Shown: piece by piece, positions 22,669-35,167 of the stretch
Layout of the letters: each line of letters starts with the position of its first letter
How positions within the stretch are numbered: the first letter of the stretch is position 1
NCBI GenBank assembly: GCA_002914805.1
Contig: JXTB01000782.1
Location: forward strand, 1 to 64,000
DNA length: 64,000 bases
Reading direction: 5' to 3'
Origin: Parasponia andersonii
Lineage: Eukaryota > Streptophyta > Magnoliopsida > Rosales > Cannabaceae
Program-made: the position numbers and the translations under genes
Notes under the pieces: model-generated
Database searches by the model: none
Told to the model about the DNA's origin: nothing
What the model saw: only the letters and a program-made list of their open reading frames with translations

Positions 22669-22815
22669 CTACACGAACTGCATTAGGAAATGTTGTTAAA
22701 TATATTGTGATGAAGACATAACGAAAATTTATCATCTCAGTTCCAATATGGAGCATCAGACAACGAAAACTAAAATTTCAAAGCAAAGGCTCAAATATGT
22801 ATTGCTATGGCGCAA

Positions 22816-22867
<52 letters not shown>

Positions 22868-24835
22868 CAAAGTAAAATCATATTTGATCTTAAATTTTGT
22901 GCTGAAATGTAGACCTAGAAGTGGGTATAAAGAGAAAAACAACCATTAGATTTTCGGGCATTTTCGACGCTAATGCCTCGGCAAAATCAGCTATCACTAC
23001 TGAAAAAACAGAACTTAGAAGTTGATTTTCAACCGTTATCTAAGTGAGACTTCCACGTTCGGCACTTATAGACGTCGAAAAGCTGGCTAATGAGCCATGA
23101 GGGACTTAGTCCCTCAAAATGAACTTGAACTAAGGGAGTAAATTGGTGCCCCATTGAAGGAGTACGGTAGCAGAATATTTTAATAGAATAAGGAAATGTG
23201 AAAAAGAGAGAGAGAGAGAGAGAGAGAAAACCTCATGTGTAATACATGTATTCACTTTTAAATATTTTAATATAAAGTAATAAAAATTCACTTCTTATCT
23301 GAAGTTGATATGGATATGTCGTTTTTCATCAGTTGCAAACCCAATTCAATTTCACGCTTCATTTCAGAGCCCCTTTTTTGCTCCTTTTTTCTCTCTTTCG
23401 ATCTTCCTTGTCTTTAGTTGATCGTCCTTAGTCGTGGGTCAATCTGATATATGCCTTTCGGTAATTAATTTGAGGTTGTTAGCAGTATTTCCTAGTTGAA
23501 GATCCAGTAGAACCAAACTCAAGAATTCAAAGTTATTCAACCTATATATTTCCAACCTCAAAAATCAAATCTATTATTTTGGAGTTTTAAGGTTTGATCT
23601 TAAACTCAGTCCTTGAAATTCTCATTCATCGACCCATCGGAAAGATGTCGTATTTAGATAAAATGCAACATCGAAAAGATGTTTTTTTTTTTAGTATAGG
23701 TTGATGATTAGTTATATACGAGTTTTCTTCCTAATGGTGGATAACGATAAAATTGAGCACGTACTCAATTCAAATACTATGTTATAACGTATTTTGTATC
23801 TTATGAATGTTTTAATTTGATTCAAGTTTATCTAATGATAATATGATAATCTATAACATCTTAAGAGTTTCTAAGTTCTAAGTAGGGTGTATTATTATTT
23901 TTTCTTTCTTTATTTATTTTTTATTATATGGTATAAAGAAGGTCATTGTATTAGTACTTGGGTAGGTAAGATATGGCATTTTAGAATATAGATTTATATA
24001 ATGTGAAGATTTTATAGTAAAATAGCAATGCTTAGTTTAAAGAATTTACCAAATTCAATCATAATCTATATCAAATGTGAAATTGTGTTTCATTAAAATT
24101 ATTATTTGTAATTAACTACGTCAAAATTCTTCATTGATGTGCAATCAATACATGGTTCTGCTTCCGATATTGCTGGTCAGGTTGGTGTAATGCTATATAC
24201 CATGTAATATGTAGCACTATAGGTTATATTTCAGGAGAAGGCAAATACAGATTATTTTCCATGATACAACAAATCCATTAGCAACAGTGCTCAATGTTGT
24301 GATGTTTTGAGGTTTGGCTTAAGAGAAGAAAATGTTGCCAAGAGAAAAAAAAAAGTTATTGTGTTAGGCTTGGTTAAGGGTTGACATTATCCTGATACAA
24401 CCCTAAGATCATCATGTCAAACAGTCAAGAATATATTGTTGAAAAGTATAGAGCAATTACCTATATCCATAGTGAATAGAACCAGAAAGCGTAGCAAGAG
24501 TGTAAACAGAAGATCACAAACACACGGACGCAAAAATTCAGGAATGAGAGGGTTAGCAGCTTTCTACAATCAAACTATCTTAGTGTGCTCAATGGATTCT
24601 CTCCCTAAGATGAGAATAGAGAAGAAGAGTTGCACGTGAAATTAGATTTGAATTGGGGACCATAACCTTGTAGTTTTATTTCATGTACTAGACACCCAGT
24701 ATAATCCTATCAATCAAAATTGTGCCTGTATCAAGACTCTACACATTACAAAGCTCATACAGAATAGATATCTCTACAACCCAAATAGTTAGAGCACTAA
24801 TTTTGACTCACTTTATTAAGACAACCCATATAACA
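22669..24835. other. Intergenic with simple repeats
   Basis: A (TA)n run at 22816-22864, a (GA)n run at 23203-23227 and AT-rich spacer. The 5'UTR and promoter of the PPR gene should lie at the left end. The plus-strand frame at 24436-24639 has no recognisable family and is not called. Confidence 0.35.
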
Positions 24836-24981
24836 CTGTAGACATTAACTATATGACCTACACAGGAAATAATAAAACCCAACATGTTGTTCTTAATACT
24901 CTAGACAACTGTAGACATTAACTATATAACCTACACAGGAAATAATAAAACCCAACATGTTGTTCTTAACACTCTAGACAA
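24836..24981. repeat. 73-bp tandem duplication
   Basis: Two adjacent units beginning tgtagacattaactatat and ending ctagacaac, differing at about three positions. Confidence 0.85.
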
Positions 24982-25329
24982 CAGTTTCTAAACAGAGTGA
25001 TATGTATTTATATAGTAAAGTTTTACATTTCTCATTTACATTCCTTTCGTATAAATTTTAAGAATGTTAAAGATTTTTTTTTTTTGAAAATAAGAATGTT
25101 ACAGGTTTTAATAAATCATACTCTTGAAGTTGAGTATGTATAAATATTCTAATAAACACTAAATATACTATTTTGTAAAATTATGCTTAATAATGTTCGA
25201 TTAATATGAAATGGCAAAAGTAGACTTGAATTTCAAAAATTTATGTAAAGAGTGAGAAAACTCAATAGTTATTGAAGAAAGAAATCGAATTTCAAGAAGT
25301 CGTTGAAATATGATATTATGATATTATAT

Positions 25330-25367
25330 ATATATATGGGCACTAATTCAATAGGTATTTTGTTTAC

Positions 25368-25409
<42 letters not shown>

Positions 25410-25591
25410 TTTTGACCGATCAAAATTTATTGTGTACGTTTTTTTATAGTAAAAAGTAAGAGAGAAATAATATTAATGATGTACATTTTTTCATACACAT
25501 CATTACAGTCATTGAATCAACGTAATGATCCAATGGTTAAAAAAAAATTACATATATATAGGGAAAAAAATATCTATTGGATTTAGAAACC

Positions 25592-25600
<9 letters not shown>
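25330..25600 (-). mobile_element. MITE-like element, copy B
   Basis: Reverse-oriented relative to copies A and C. The core (25400-25555) is their reverse complement. The outer arms, gggcactaattcaatagg (25338) and aaatatctattggattta (25569), are roughly inverted repeats of each other. Long (TA)n runs flank and interrupt it. Its insertion into TA repeats hides any target duplication. Confidence 0.6.
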
Positions 25601-25622
<22 letters not shown>

Positions 25623-25794
25623 GTGGTATGATAAACAATCTTATAGCAATAGCTAACATATCTTGTAGGTAAATGGGTCAACTTTTATGCATGTATTATC
25701 TTTTGAAAAAACGAAAACCAAGTAACATAATAAAAGGAAAAACAACCACCAAAGGTGAAGTTGAAAAAAAAATAGGATCTTATAAAAAAAAAAA

Positions 25795-26072
25795 ACCAAA
25801 TTTTGGGTTCATTTTAAGTAAATATCAATTTTCAGACGTTATAACAAAATGATTAATATATCAACATATATACCACATGTAAAATATTATATACACAGTA
25901 TAAAAATTTATATACTCAATATATAGATTAAAATTGGGATATATATATATACACTTATATACCAAGTATAAAAATATATGAACTTAGTAATTTAGCCATA
26001 AAAAGGGAAAAAAAATAGACATTTACTAAAATCAAGTGAAAAAAGTGGACATCCACCGAAATTTCTCAAAAA
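25795..26072. repeat. Dispersed repeat, second copy
   Basis: Similar to 3806-4063 in the same direction (see there). It lies next to MITE copy B just as the first lies next to copy A, although the order of the two families differs in orientation. Confidence 0.5.
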
Positions 26073-26159
26073 AATATTCAAAAAAAATAAAAAGGGAAGC
26101 AATCGGTGGAGTAACTCGATTCCCAAGAGACATTCATCTTTCTATATATTACTAGACAA

Positions 26160-26204
<45 letters not shown>

Positions 26205-27481
26205 TATATAACTTAGAAGTCAGTTCCTTCCTGTATAATTGACATCTAAGTTATTATTTTGATTAACTTAGACGTCGGTTCCAGAGGAATCAATATCCAA
26301 AAGTGATACTTGTATTAACTTACATATCTATCTTGCTCTTTGTTGTATGGACTTATGGCTTCTTGATTTTCTTTTTTCTTTTTTTTAAATATCTTTTGGT
26401 TCAGGGGCTCTAACTGGTGGCCAAGACTAGACATAATTTCGGAATTATTTACATTATGGAAACTCAAATCTGAGTGTTTGATTAGTTAGTTGTAGGTATT
26501 AGCTGATGCTTTAAAAATCCCATCAAAAATCCAATAACAGAATTGTTAGAAATAGACAATGAAACACTGGGTTTCATTCAACAAATATGACCGTTTATGC
26601 AAGTGGTCCTATACGGCACCTCTTTTGCCACATTTCCTATGTTTCTTCATGACATCAACCTTTTGTAAACATTTATGTAATAGTTTATAGTTCTTTTTGT
26701 CTGCTTCTGTCTATTGCCAAGTGTCTAGGGCATCATGACTTGTCTATATATACTATTGTATACTGTACACACCGTCATTGAACTGAATACAAAAAAATAG
26801 AACCTTTACTCTCATTACACTCTGTTTTAGGTTGATTTCTTTCAAGAATAATTAATGAAAATGTGATACGATTGCTTTTAGTTTTTACTGAGGGAAAGAA
26901 TTTACACTTCTTATCTGCAGCAAACACCTGCCTAATTCCTCATTTTCTTGATCTTTGATTTCATGATGATTAATGCCCAAACAGTTCGAGTTTTTTACTT
27001 CAAATTCTAGAATTTCTACATTGTACTTGGGTTTTATAATTTAAAATTTTTTAGGCATAAATCTTTGCTGGTCAAATTGATTCTACTCTGGTCAAGATAA
27101 ACTAGAGTTTGTACTAGTTGAATTTAGGTAAACCTGGAAGTTAAATTAGTCTCCATATACTTGCATGCCGACTCTTATGCTTTTGGCTTAATTAAGATCA
27201 TTGATCGTTATGTCGGCAGACTACCAAAGCTATTCCAAATTTTAACTTTTGAGCTCATCATTATTTGATCAAGAGTTGTGTTGCTATTAATTCATTGTGT
27301 TCCTTATGTACAAATTTTTATGCAGTTGATTCTATTGATACTCTTGGATTATTTTTTTTGTGTTTCAGTGAAATTTATTGTAAACTTTGTACATTTGGTC
27401 ATTTTAGCCGTCTTATGGTTAATTTAAGAGTTATGTTATGTATGTCTTTTCACATCATGTCAATTCTTGTTGAACTAGTCC
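26073..27481. other. Intergenic, possible LTR fragment
   Basis: A (TA)n run at 26164-26211 and AT-rich text. Around 26700-26830 the phrases 'gactTgtctatatata' and 'cattgaactgaatac' look like the transcription end of a copia-type LTR, but no matching partner or TG...CA ends could be paired. No gene recognised. Confidence 0.25.
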
Positions 27482-28555
27482 TCTCTGGGGCCTGTAACAG
27501 AACCATAAACTTTTGGACCGATCCGTGGCTGCCTAATTTTCCAGGTTTCAGACCACGCCCTTGTGGCTCCCCCTAACAGGGCCTCATGATGATAGCTGAC
27601 TTGAGATTGCCTACTGGGGATTGGGACGTCCAAAAATTGGTTAGTCTTTTACAACCAACACTTACCTCATCCATTTTGAAAATCCCCTCCTCTTCTACCA
27701 GGTTTGCCGATTCCTGGATTTGGACCCCTAACTCCAATGGTAAATTTTCAACCAAATCCGCCTACCATCTTGATCAATCTCATCGCTTTACTCCTCCATC
27801 ACCACCTCAAAAACATCTCTGGAAGAAACTTTGGGCAACAATGATTCATCAAAGGCACAAAATCCTTCGGTGGCAAAGCTCTCTCGAATTGCCTCCCCAC
27901 CCGTTCTAAGTTGAGCCAAATTCTTCCAATCCCTGACACAATGTGTCCTCTTTGGAAGTCCACTCCAGAAACGGTTGAACACCCATTCTTATATTGTCCC
28001 ATAGCTACACGAATCTGGTTTTCATCTTCTTGGACTCTCCGTCCTTCCATATCCCCTATATCCCTCTCTCGCAGACTGGTTTTTATTCCTTTGCCAACTA
28101 AACAAAAACAGTCCATCATCAGCAATCCTTTTATTTGCCTCTGTGACTATTGATCATATTTGGATCGCTAGGAACAAGCTGATACATGAAGACACCCCCT
28201 TATCCTAACCAACAGTGACTTTCTACCAGAACAGCTTTTGCCATCCTAGAGACTCAACCATGAAACTAACTGCCCCAATCTGGTCCCCTCCTCCCCCGGA
28301 GTGGGGAAAGATTAATTTTGACGTTTCCATCTCTCCCCAGTGCTCGGTAGCAGCTTGCATTGTGAGAGACCATCATGGGGCCTTATTAGCAGCTTTCACA
28401 GATCTTATCCCATCACTGACCCGTTGGAGGCAGAAGCTTAAGGATATAAGAAAATTGAAACCTTCTTGGTAATTCTTAAACATGAAGACGGCCCAAATTG
28501 TTAACGACGTTGGGATTTAGCTAATTCTTTAAGAAAAATAAAAAAATAAAAAAAT
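27482..28555 (+). pseudogene. 5'-truncated L1-type LINE, 3' end of ORF2
   Basis: Plus-strand text starts at NRTINFWTDPWLPN, the segment after the reverse transcriptase. It goes on through the zf-RVT zinc-binding region (SWIWTPNSNGKFSTKSAYHL; later CPLWK and VEHPFLYCPIA) to an RNase H-like start, WGKINFDVS...AACIVRDHHG. It ends at RWDLANSLRKIKK and an A-rich tail (28535-28555). It is broken by frameshifts near 27575, 27908 and 28150. A 5'-truncated copy with an A-rich tail is the usual form of LINE insertions. Confidence 0.75.
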
Positions 28556-28599
28556 TCCAGCGAATGGAAGGTGTAAATGTAAAGCCAGTCTCTATGATT

Positions 28600-28930
28600 T
28601 TATGCTTTATATATATATATATATAGATTGCCAATCCAATAGGTTTTTTTTTTCTTTACCTATGGGTAGGTATTTTTTTTTAACCGTTAGATCACCGTCT
28701 AATGGTGATCCAATGGCTATAATGAAGTGTATGAAAAGACGTGCATCATTAATACTCTTTCTCTCTCTTATTTTTTACAATAAAAAAATGTGCATACTAA
28801 ATTTTCATTGGCCAAATTGATATCTATACATAGGTAAAAAAAAAAAAATNNNNNNNNNNNAAAAAAAAAAAAAAAATAGGTAAAAAAAAAAATACTTACT
28901 GTGCCCATATATATATATATATATATTGAG
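28600..28930 (+). mobile_element. MITE-like element, copy C, with assembly gap
   Basis: Most complete copy of the three. (TA)n flanks both ends; the left arm holds gccaatccaatagg and ctttacctatgggtaggta. The core is shared with copy A, and the right arm has an A-rich 'aggtaaaaaaa' ending in gtgccc. Eleven N bases (28850-28860) inside a poly-A run mark unresolved length. Confidence 0.6.
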
Positions 28931-29896
28931 CAAGGCATACGTATTTCTGTTGAGAAATTAGTGTAGCACCCGGTCACCGTTAGTATTAGCCTTATTTGTA
29001 AATCGTCACTGACATGAATAGAAAAAAATTTATGTTTCTTGAAATCATGAGCAGAACATTTGACTTCTTTTTCTTATTTTAAAATATTATAATACTAGCA
29101 CGAAACGTGCCTGTGGCACGTACCTCCACTAGTACATGTAAAACCCCAACATCCACCTATCTTCAACAATGAATAGAAATTCATAGTAACGATGCTAGAA
29201 CCAAAATCAATCAACCAGAATTATATAGAAAATGGAAACTCTGATGTGTGCTGGGCATCGTCGTAATCTTCCTTTATGAAGCGCCTGTAGAGCAATTCTG
29301 GAATCTTTTCTGATTGATAGTTTACAAGGTTATTTGTAGATTTGTTATGGAAGAAAAGCAAATACCTGAAAGGAGGATCACACATTTGTTCCCATTGGAG
29401 CATCAACAGCTATTAGGATCTCATTCAAAGCCACAGAATTGAGAAGCATGATAAGCTTGTCAACAAGGCTCAAGGTAGAATGTATTCTATTACCAGAGAA
29501 ATGTTATAGAGATTCACCTGCGGACTAGCTAAACATAAAGAGCATGGTAGCAAAGTCCGATTAAGTTCATCACTGAACAGTAGAAACAATTACTAGCACC
29601 ATAGGGCTTCCATGGAAAGTACAGATATCATCATAGTTGGCATGTACTGCGGTTGATCAATCCAAATAACAAGACCACAAAAAAGATGACAAAAACTATT
29701 TACACCTAAAAGGACCATATTGTCTGAAGTGAACATAATTTAGAAGGAAAAGAAAAGAACGCTTAACTGAAATAATATTTATCTGATCTCCGTTCCTTCC
29801 TAATTTTTTTTTTTAATTTTCTCAAAAGAAAAGCTGTCCCCCCTCCCCCCTTACCCAAAGGCAAAACCCAGCAATACAAATGAAAAAGGAGATTAA
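28931..29896. other. Intergenic
   Basis: No gene recognised. The frame at 29221-29406 has no known family. A Helitron-like hairpin lies at 29095-29132. Confidence 0.3.
29095..29132 (-). mobile_element. Helitron-like 3' end hairpin
   Basis: A perfect seven-base stem, acgtgcc-tgt-ggcacgt (29105-29121), is followed on the minus strand by six bases and CTAG-T, the layout of a Helitron 3' end. On the plus strand CTAG-T also follows after seven bases, so direction is ambiguous. No 5' TC end was located. Confidence 0.35.
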
Positions 29897-30165
29897 GGCT
29901 CTGTTTGGAACCTGAATTTTAAAGAAAAAAAAAATTGCAAGAAAAAAGTTGTGGAAAAAGAAAGAGGAAACGCTTTTCCTAAAAGTTTATAAAATTTTAT
30001 TTTCACATTTTTGGTTTTACTAATTAATGTGTCAACATTCTATATATTGAAAAATAACATCAAATTAAGCTTTTGCTTTTCTTGAAAAAAATTTCTATCA
30101 ATTTTGGAATCTCTTGGATTTTTTTTTCCCTTTTCCCTCTAAAAATCCAAGTTCCAAACGGAGCC
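29897..30165. mobile_element. Tourist (PIF/Harbinger) MITE, 269 bp
   Basis: Terminal inverted repeats of about 25 bases: GGCTCTGTTTGGAACCTG at the left, and the reverse complement of the right end, GGCTCCGTTTGGAACTTG. It is flanked by TAA at 29894-29896 and 30166-30168. The TAA target and the GG..TGTTTGG end are hallmarks of Tourist elements. No coding capacity. Confidence 0.9.
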
Positions 30166-30168
30166 TAA

Positions 30169-31066
30169 GAAAATGAGAGAGATGAGAAAACCAAGTAAAG
30201 CCGAAGACTAGAAAGGTCATCATAAGCAATAGAAATGATAAAAAGATCTGCAATGTCTAAATTGTGGAAGTAGAATTTTCTTATAAAGTCTAACACTTGG
30301 TGATTCCAAGATCAACTGACTTGTTTGTAATATGAGTATATGGCCTACACACGGTGGAGCATATATTTTGTCGAATGTGGCAGGTTGGTGTTGGTTTAAA
30401 TTATTTGCTCAAAATGAAATAGAAAAATATAGGAGATTTTCCTTTTATGTGGGAAGAGGCTTGAACATTAGGGCTCCTTGTGGGATTCATCTGTTAAGGG
30501 TTTTCACGAGTCCTTTCTCTACAGTTGTTAGGGTTCTTAGGGATTAATACTTTCTTATGATGCGTGTTCAGGTTGTTTTGTCTTCTTTTTAGAGAACATC
30601 TTGTCCTTTAGTTTTGTAAATTTGCTTTTTTCTTTTCCTTGACTAAAATTTTCTGTTTCTCATGCAAGAGAGAGAACAAATTTAATGATGATCATCAAAC
30701 AAAGAATGAACAGCTGATAATACTGTACTTGCTATATACTTGAAAACAAAGGCTGATTCAATATACAGGTAAAAAAACTATAATTGGTTTTATAAAACAT
30801 GGACTATCGGATAATTTCGCCATTTGAAGTTTTCCCATAAGATTTGCTATTAATCAAAGCAACCTAAACATAAAGGAAGCTGTCATATAAAACTGCTCTC
30901 TGGTCATTCTCAGAGACTATAAGGAACTTGATCTATTCTAAACTTTATAGCCATCAACCTGACCTTGTAAATGATTGTGCAACGACCAGGCCGGTATAAT
31001 GAATCAATATGAATGGGTAGAAACAAAATAATCTCCGAGGGCAACTTTCAATCAGTTAATAGGATC
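30169..31066. other. 3' flank of FLD
   Basis: The part next to 31066 is expected to be the FLD 3'UTR. The plus frame at 30332-30547 has no recognisable family. Confidence 0.35.
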
Positions 31067-34000
31067 TCACCTCTCAACAAGATGAGGTAATCCATTCATC
31101 GCTTTGCATGTCAGCCCTGATTTTGCCCTAACAAAATACAAAACAAAATTAGATGCCCAGAAAGAAAGAAAGAAAGAAGCTAAACTGGACATTTCGGAGA
31201 CAAAAACAAAAACCAAAAAAATATATATTTGTTTTACATGCTCTGCAGAACAATATCATGCAGAAAATCACTTTTGCTAGATTGCCCATGGTCCAACATA
31301 TAAAAGACCGTAGTGTATACCTGGCACAAGTGTATCTGACGATGCTTGATGTATGGTCCTAGTTTCCTCCAAAACTTTGCCATTTACCAAGTTTGAACTA
31401 GGAGGAGGTGCCAATCCATTGCCATTGCGTACAATTTTAGCCCTTCTGAAAATTTAACAGAAAAGAGTGAATAAGTAACAATTTAAGATCCAATTAGTAG
31501 AGGAGATATAATACACAGGGGAAAAACATTGGAAGAAACACTTAAGACATCCAACTGATAGGAACATTAGGATTTGCAGCTTATACCTGACCAACTTCCG
31601 CTTTAAAGTGCCACCTTTCAGCTTGGATGAACCTTTACAAAAGAAGGTTATATATTATTTGAAATTTTATAACAAGAATAGTTGAATGGGAAATATTGAT
31701 TAAGTGCCCAGTCACCTGTCTTCAGAGACAACAAAGTGGAAGCAGGCTTTCGATTACCCCTCTGAGCTTTTATTGTGGCAATAACAGAATCAGCGGTGGA
31801 ACCCAAACCTTTTCTTCCCACCAGTTTCACTCCAAGTTTTTCACGGAGATAGTTTAACCTCATCTCATCACCCCCCCTAACTTCTCTCAGCTCAAGCACC
31901 TGTTGCCTTGATAACAAAGTGTAAACATGCAGCTGTTGCTGCTGATTAAAATGTGACTGAAGCTGCTGAAAAAGTAACTTATTTGAATGTTGTTGATCAG
32001 GTGTTGAACCTTCCTGACTCTTCTTTCGTGGTTCATTAAATGTCACTCTTAAAATTGCTGCTGACTTTGGATCAGCATTCTTCCGGCCAAAAATAACAGA
32101 AAAGCTTCCAAATTCTAAATCAGGCTCCCTAAATAAATCTGCGAGAAGAGAAGCACAAGAATGGGCATTCTTTGACGGACACCTATCAACTTTTATCCTC
32201 AGCGATCGAGCATTCGCGTAGCGTGCCATATTTGCAGCTTCTCTAAGCCCACTAAGAAAAGCCCCATGCATAGTCGCAGGGTATCGCCTGGTTGTGGCCT
32301 CCCCCGCAAAGAATAGTCTTCCATCACCCACACTTTCGGCTAAAATATCATAGTCATCTCCTGATGCCCCAACTGCAACATTAGAATAAGAACCTAGGCT
32401 AAACAGATCACTTCCCCATCTGGTACAGACTGTTTGGATAGGCTCCGGAACATTTATTCCTTGTGGTTCATATATACCTGCATTAATAAGTGCCAGAGCC
32501 TTATACTAATTGATAATAATCAGCTAAACACTTGGTAAAAGTTTTAGCACATAAAAGATAGGAAAACCACCAACAGCCGAGCCTGATATATATGCATAAA
32601 AAATAGCATTTCTTTTTAAAAGGGAATGTATGCCACTGTAAAATGCATTTTGGAGTAGCATTTATGCATATTAAAAGTGAATGATCAAGTAGTGTCAGAT
32701 CAATCATTTTATCTTTGAGATTTAGTACGTCAGAAAAGAGAAAACTGAGAACTAAATACAAGATAGAGATTTAGAATTGATTTTCTGTATACAAACAGTG
32801 AATACATTTCCCTTCTCATGAAAATAAATAAATGCATTACCCTTAAGAATTTGAAGAACTCGGGTTACTGCATCAGTAGGAGGCATGCTCTCAAAATTAT
32901 GTGCAGCTTCCCCTGCCACTAAAGCAATCAAGAGAGGACCGCCAGCAACCGTTGCATAGCTGTAAAAAAGAAAGAACTCCCCTCGACGACTGGGATCATC
33001 AGAAAGGTGCCCAAAGGTATCAAGATCTGTGCCCCAAAACACGTGAGGGAAAAGCATTGCAACCTTATTTAGCAATCCAAATCCTAATCTCTTTATCCCA
33101 TCAAGCTTTCTTTGAGGCAACTCTGGGATAAATTTGATGGAGCCACTCTTCAAAACCCCAAGAGGTACAGTGCACAATGCCATATCACACTCAAAAACCT
33201 GGTTGCCAGCAATTACCTGCACTCCATCATTACCATACCTAATTGTTTGCACAGTTTTCTCATACAAAATTGGGACATTTTCTGCCAATGCTTGAACGAG
33301 CCTTCCATTTCCTCCAGGCAAGAAGCAGTGATCTCCTCCCATATCATACGGATCATCTTGGTCCCAAAATGCAAGTGAAAGCTTTGATATTAAGCCTGCA
33401 TTTGCATATTCTAAATTTGCAAGATGCCAATTGAACAAGTTCATCTCCTCAGCATTTACTGCCTCCCCATCTACCTGCCAAAATGTTTCTAATGCTGCAC
33501 CAAGAGAAACATCAACTGATACATCCCCCATCAACTGCCTAAGTCTACTTGCTTTGTCCAAAAGCCGGTTAAAAGCAGTTTCCACCTTCATATCCATGTC
33601 CGCGTCTACTGGCTTCCCATCCAAACAATACAGCGGGCATTTATCTCTAACCTTATGAAGAGTTGAACCTAATTGCCTTGCTACAATTCCAAGTGGGTTT
33701 CCTAGAGTACCAGTCAAAACACTCCCACCTAACTCTGCTGCGGCAGATACCCTATTTCCTCCTCCCTCCATTTTCTTCGTATAAACCCGCCCACCCGCGC
33801 GCTTTCTACCCTCCAACACAGTCACCTTAAACCCAAAACGCATCATTTGCCTAGCAGCAGCCAGACCCGCAAGCCCAGCACCAATAATAACCACATTAGG
33901 CTTATCGGGTTCAGCTGGAATCTTCTCCTTGACAGCTGGGGCAACCCCAAAATTGATAAATCCATGTGAAACCAGATAATTATAAGCAGAATCTAAAAGG

Positions 34001-34653
34001 GTATGACAATGTTTAGGTATAGAATCAATAAAAATCTCCTTCGCAACCCAATTGAACACATTTTCGCGCCATTTCGCAATAATATGATTCCGAATAAGAA
34101 TGTAATTAACCTGCTCAATTCCCCCAATCACAGGAACAACCCCGGCATCAATTTCCTCGTCAGTTAGCGAATCGGCGGGGAACCCGGCTGTAAGCGCAAG
34201 CACGGCTTCAGCCGTCGACTCTCTATTGATCACAATTATTTCATCGGAGGTATCCGGCGCAGCAATATGTGGCAAAGAATTAGAGCTTCCTACGCTATTT
34301 CGAATTGAATTAACGGAAATAGAAGTAGAGCTAGAAGAAGAAAATTCGTTACTGTTAGGGTTTAGCGTCCCAATAGGAAAGTGTGGAATGTTGAACGAGG
34401 TTGAACTACGCTGAGGCCTGCCTCGTCTTCGCTTCTTGGGGATCGAGAACGAGAGAATGTTGTGACTCGAGCTAGGGTTTGAAATCTGAATCGAGCTCAA
34501 AACTGGGGTTGGGTCCGTGATCGGGCTAGGGTTTGGATTAAGCTCAGGAACAGAAATTGGTTCCGGATTAGGGATTTCATGGGGATCATATAGGGTGAAT
34601 GGGATCGGAGGGAACAACGAAAACTGGTCTGCGATGTCATCTGGTGGATTCAT
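31067..34653 (-). CDS. FLD: FLOWERING LOCUS D, LSD1-type histone H3K4 demethylase
   Basis: Minus-strand exons at 34653-32841, 32477-31716, 31632-31587, 31445-31321 and 31116-31067 all have GT-AG borders. They sum to 2796 bases, 931 codons plus TGA. Residues 1-140 are Pro/Ser-rich with a nuclear-localisation-like KKRRRGRP (73-80). A SWIRM domain is at about 150-240 ([17 protein letters not shown]). The FAD-binding motif [14 protein letters not shown] is at about 257, followed by the amine-oxidase domain with [13 protein letters not shown] and the conserved Lys of [10 protein letters not shown]. Exon 2 carries [20 protein letters not shown] and the plant-specific tail with [21 protein letters not shown]. 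These features match Arabidopsis FLD rather than LDL1 or LDL2. FLD represses FLC in the autonomous flowering pathway; the role here is inferred from orthology. The last two exons are short and read [12 protein letters not shown] and NGLPHLVER; they are less certain than exons 1-3. No disabling change seen. Confidence 0.9.
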
Positions 34654-35167
34654 TGTCTACGCACTGGTGGCGTTGAGCGATCGTGACGATGAAGAAACAA
34701 AGCCAGACTGTTTGGTTCCCGAGAAAAAAAAAAATTTCTACAGCGTGCAAGAAAACATAAACAGTTGCACGCTAATTCTTGATTCAAGTTTGGGATTGAA
34801 TCTTGCGGGAAAAAAGTGATTAAAAAAATTTGTTTAATAGAGAACGACAGTAGACTGTCAAAGACGACAAGATGTCCCACAAACGACGACATTTTGAAAA
34901 ACGATAATCACCTTATAAACGACTGTAAAAGCCACATTTTATAAATGCCCCTTTTGGATTAATCGTGGATTTACAATTAGGCTCCTAAAAAACAATCTCT
35001 TGGCAATTAGAACCTTTAATTGTAAAAAGTGTAGTAATCAACCCCGGCTGGCTAACATCTATCAAAAAACTACCCACGTATGTAATTTTGGGTTTTAGCG
35101 TGGCATTTTGTATATTAAAAAAAAAAAAAAAACTACCCGCGTATGTAAATTTCACATGTTTCCCTCT
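34654..35167. promoter_or_regulatory. FLD 5'UTR and promoter region
   Basis: Sequence upstream of the FLD ATG (minus strand). A short imperfect duplication, aaaaaactacccRcgtatgtaa, occurs at about 35065 and 35128 with a poly-A run between. The 3' end of a LINE lies directly beyond, so the promoter available before the transposon is only about 0.5 kb. No core element assigned. Confidence 0.4.

Noticed and set aside
20782-22721. Several plus-strand frames opposite the PPR gene
   Set aside because: They are shadows of the long minus-strand coding region and show no family features.
27265-27480. Plus-strand frame before the LINE fragment
   Set aside because: Only its last part is LINE-like; the Cys/Leu-rich first part matches nothing I recognise and is AT-rich chance sequence.
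32901-34819. Plus-strand frames opposite FLD exon 1
   Set aside because: Shadows of the FLD coding strand.
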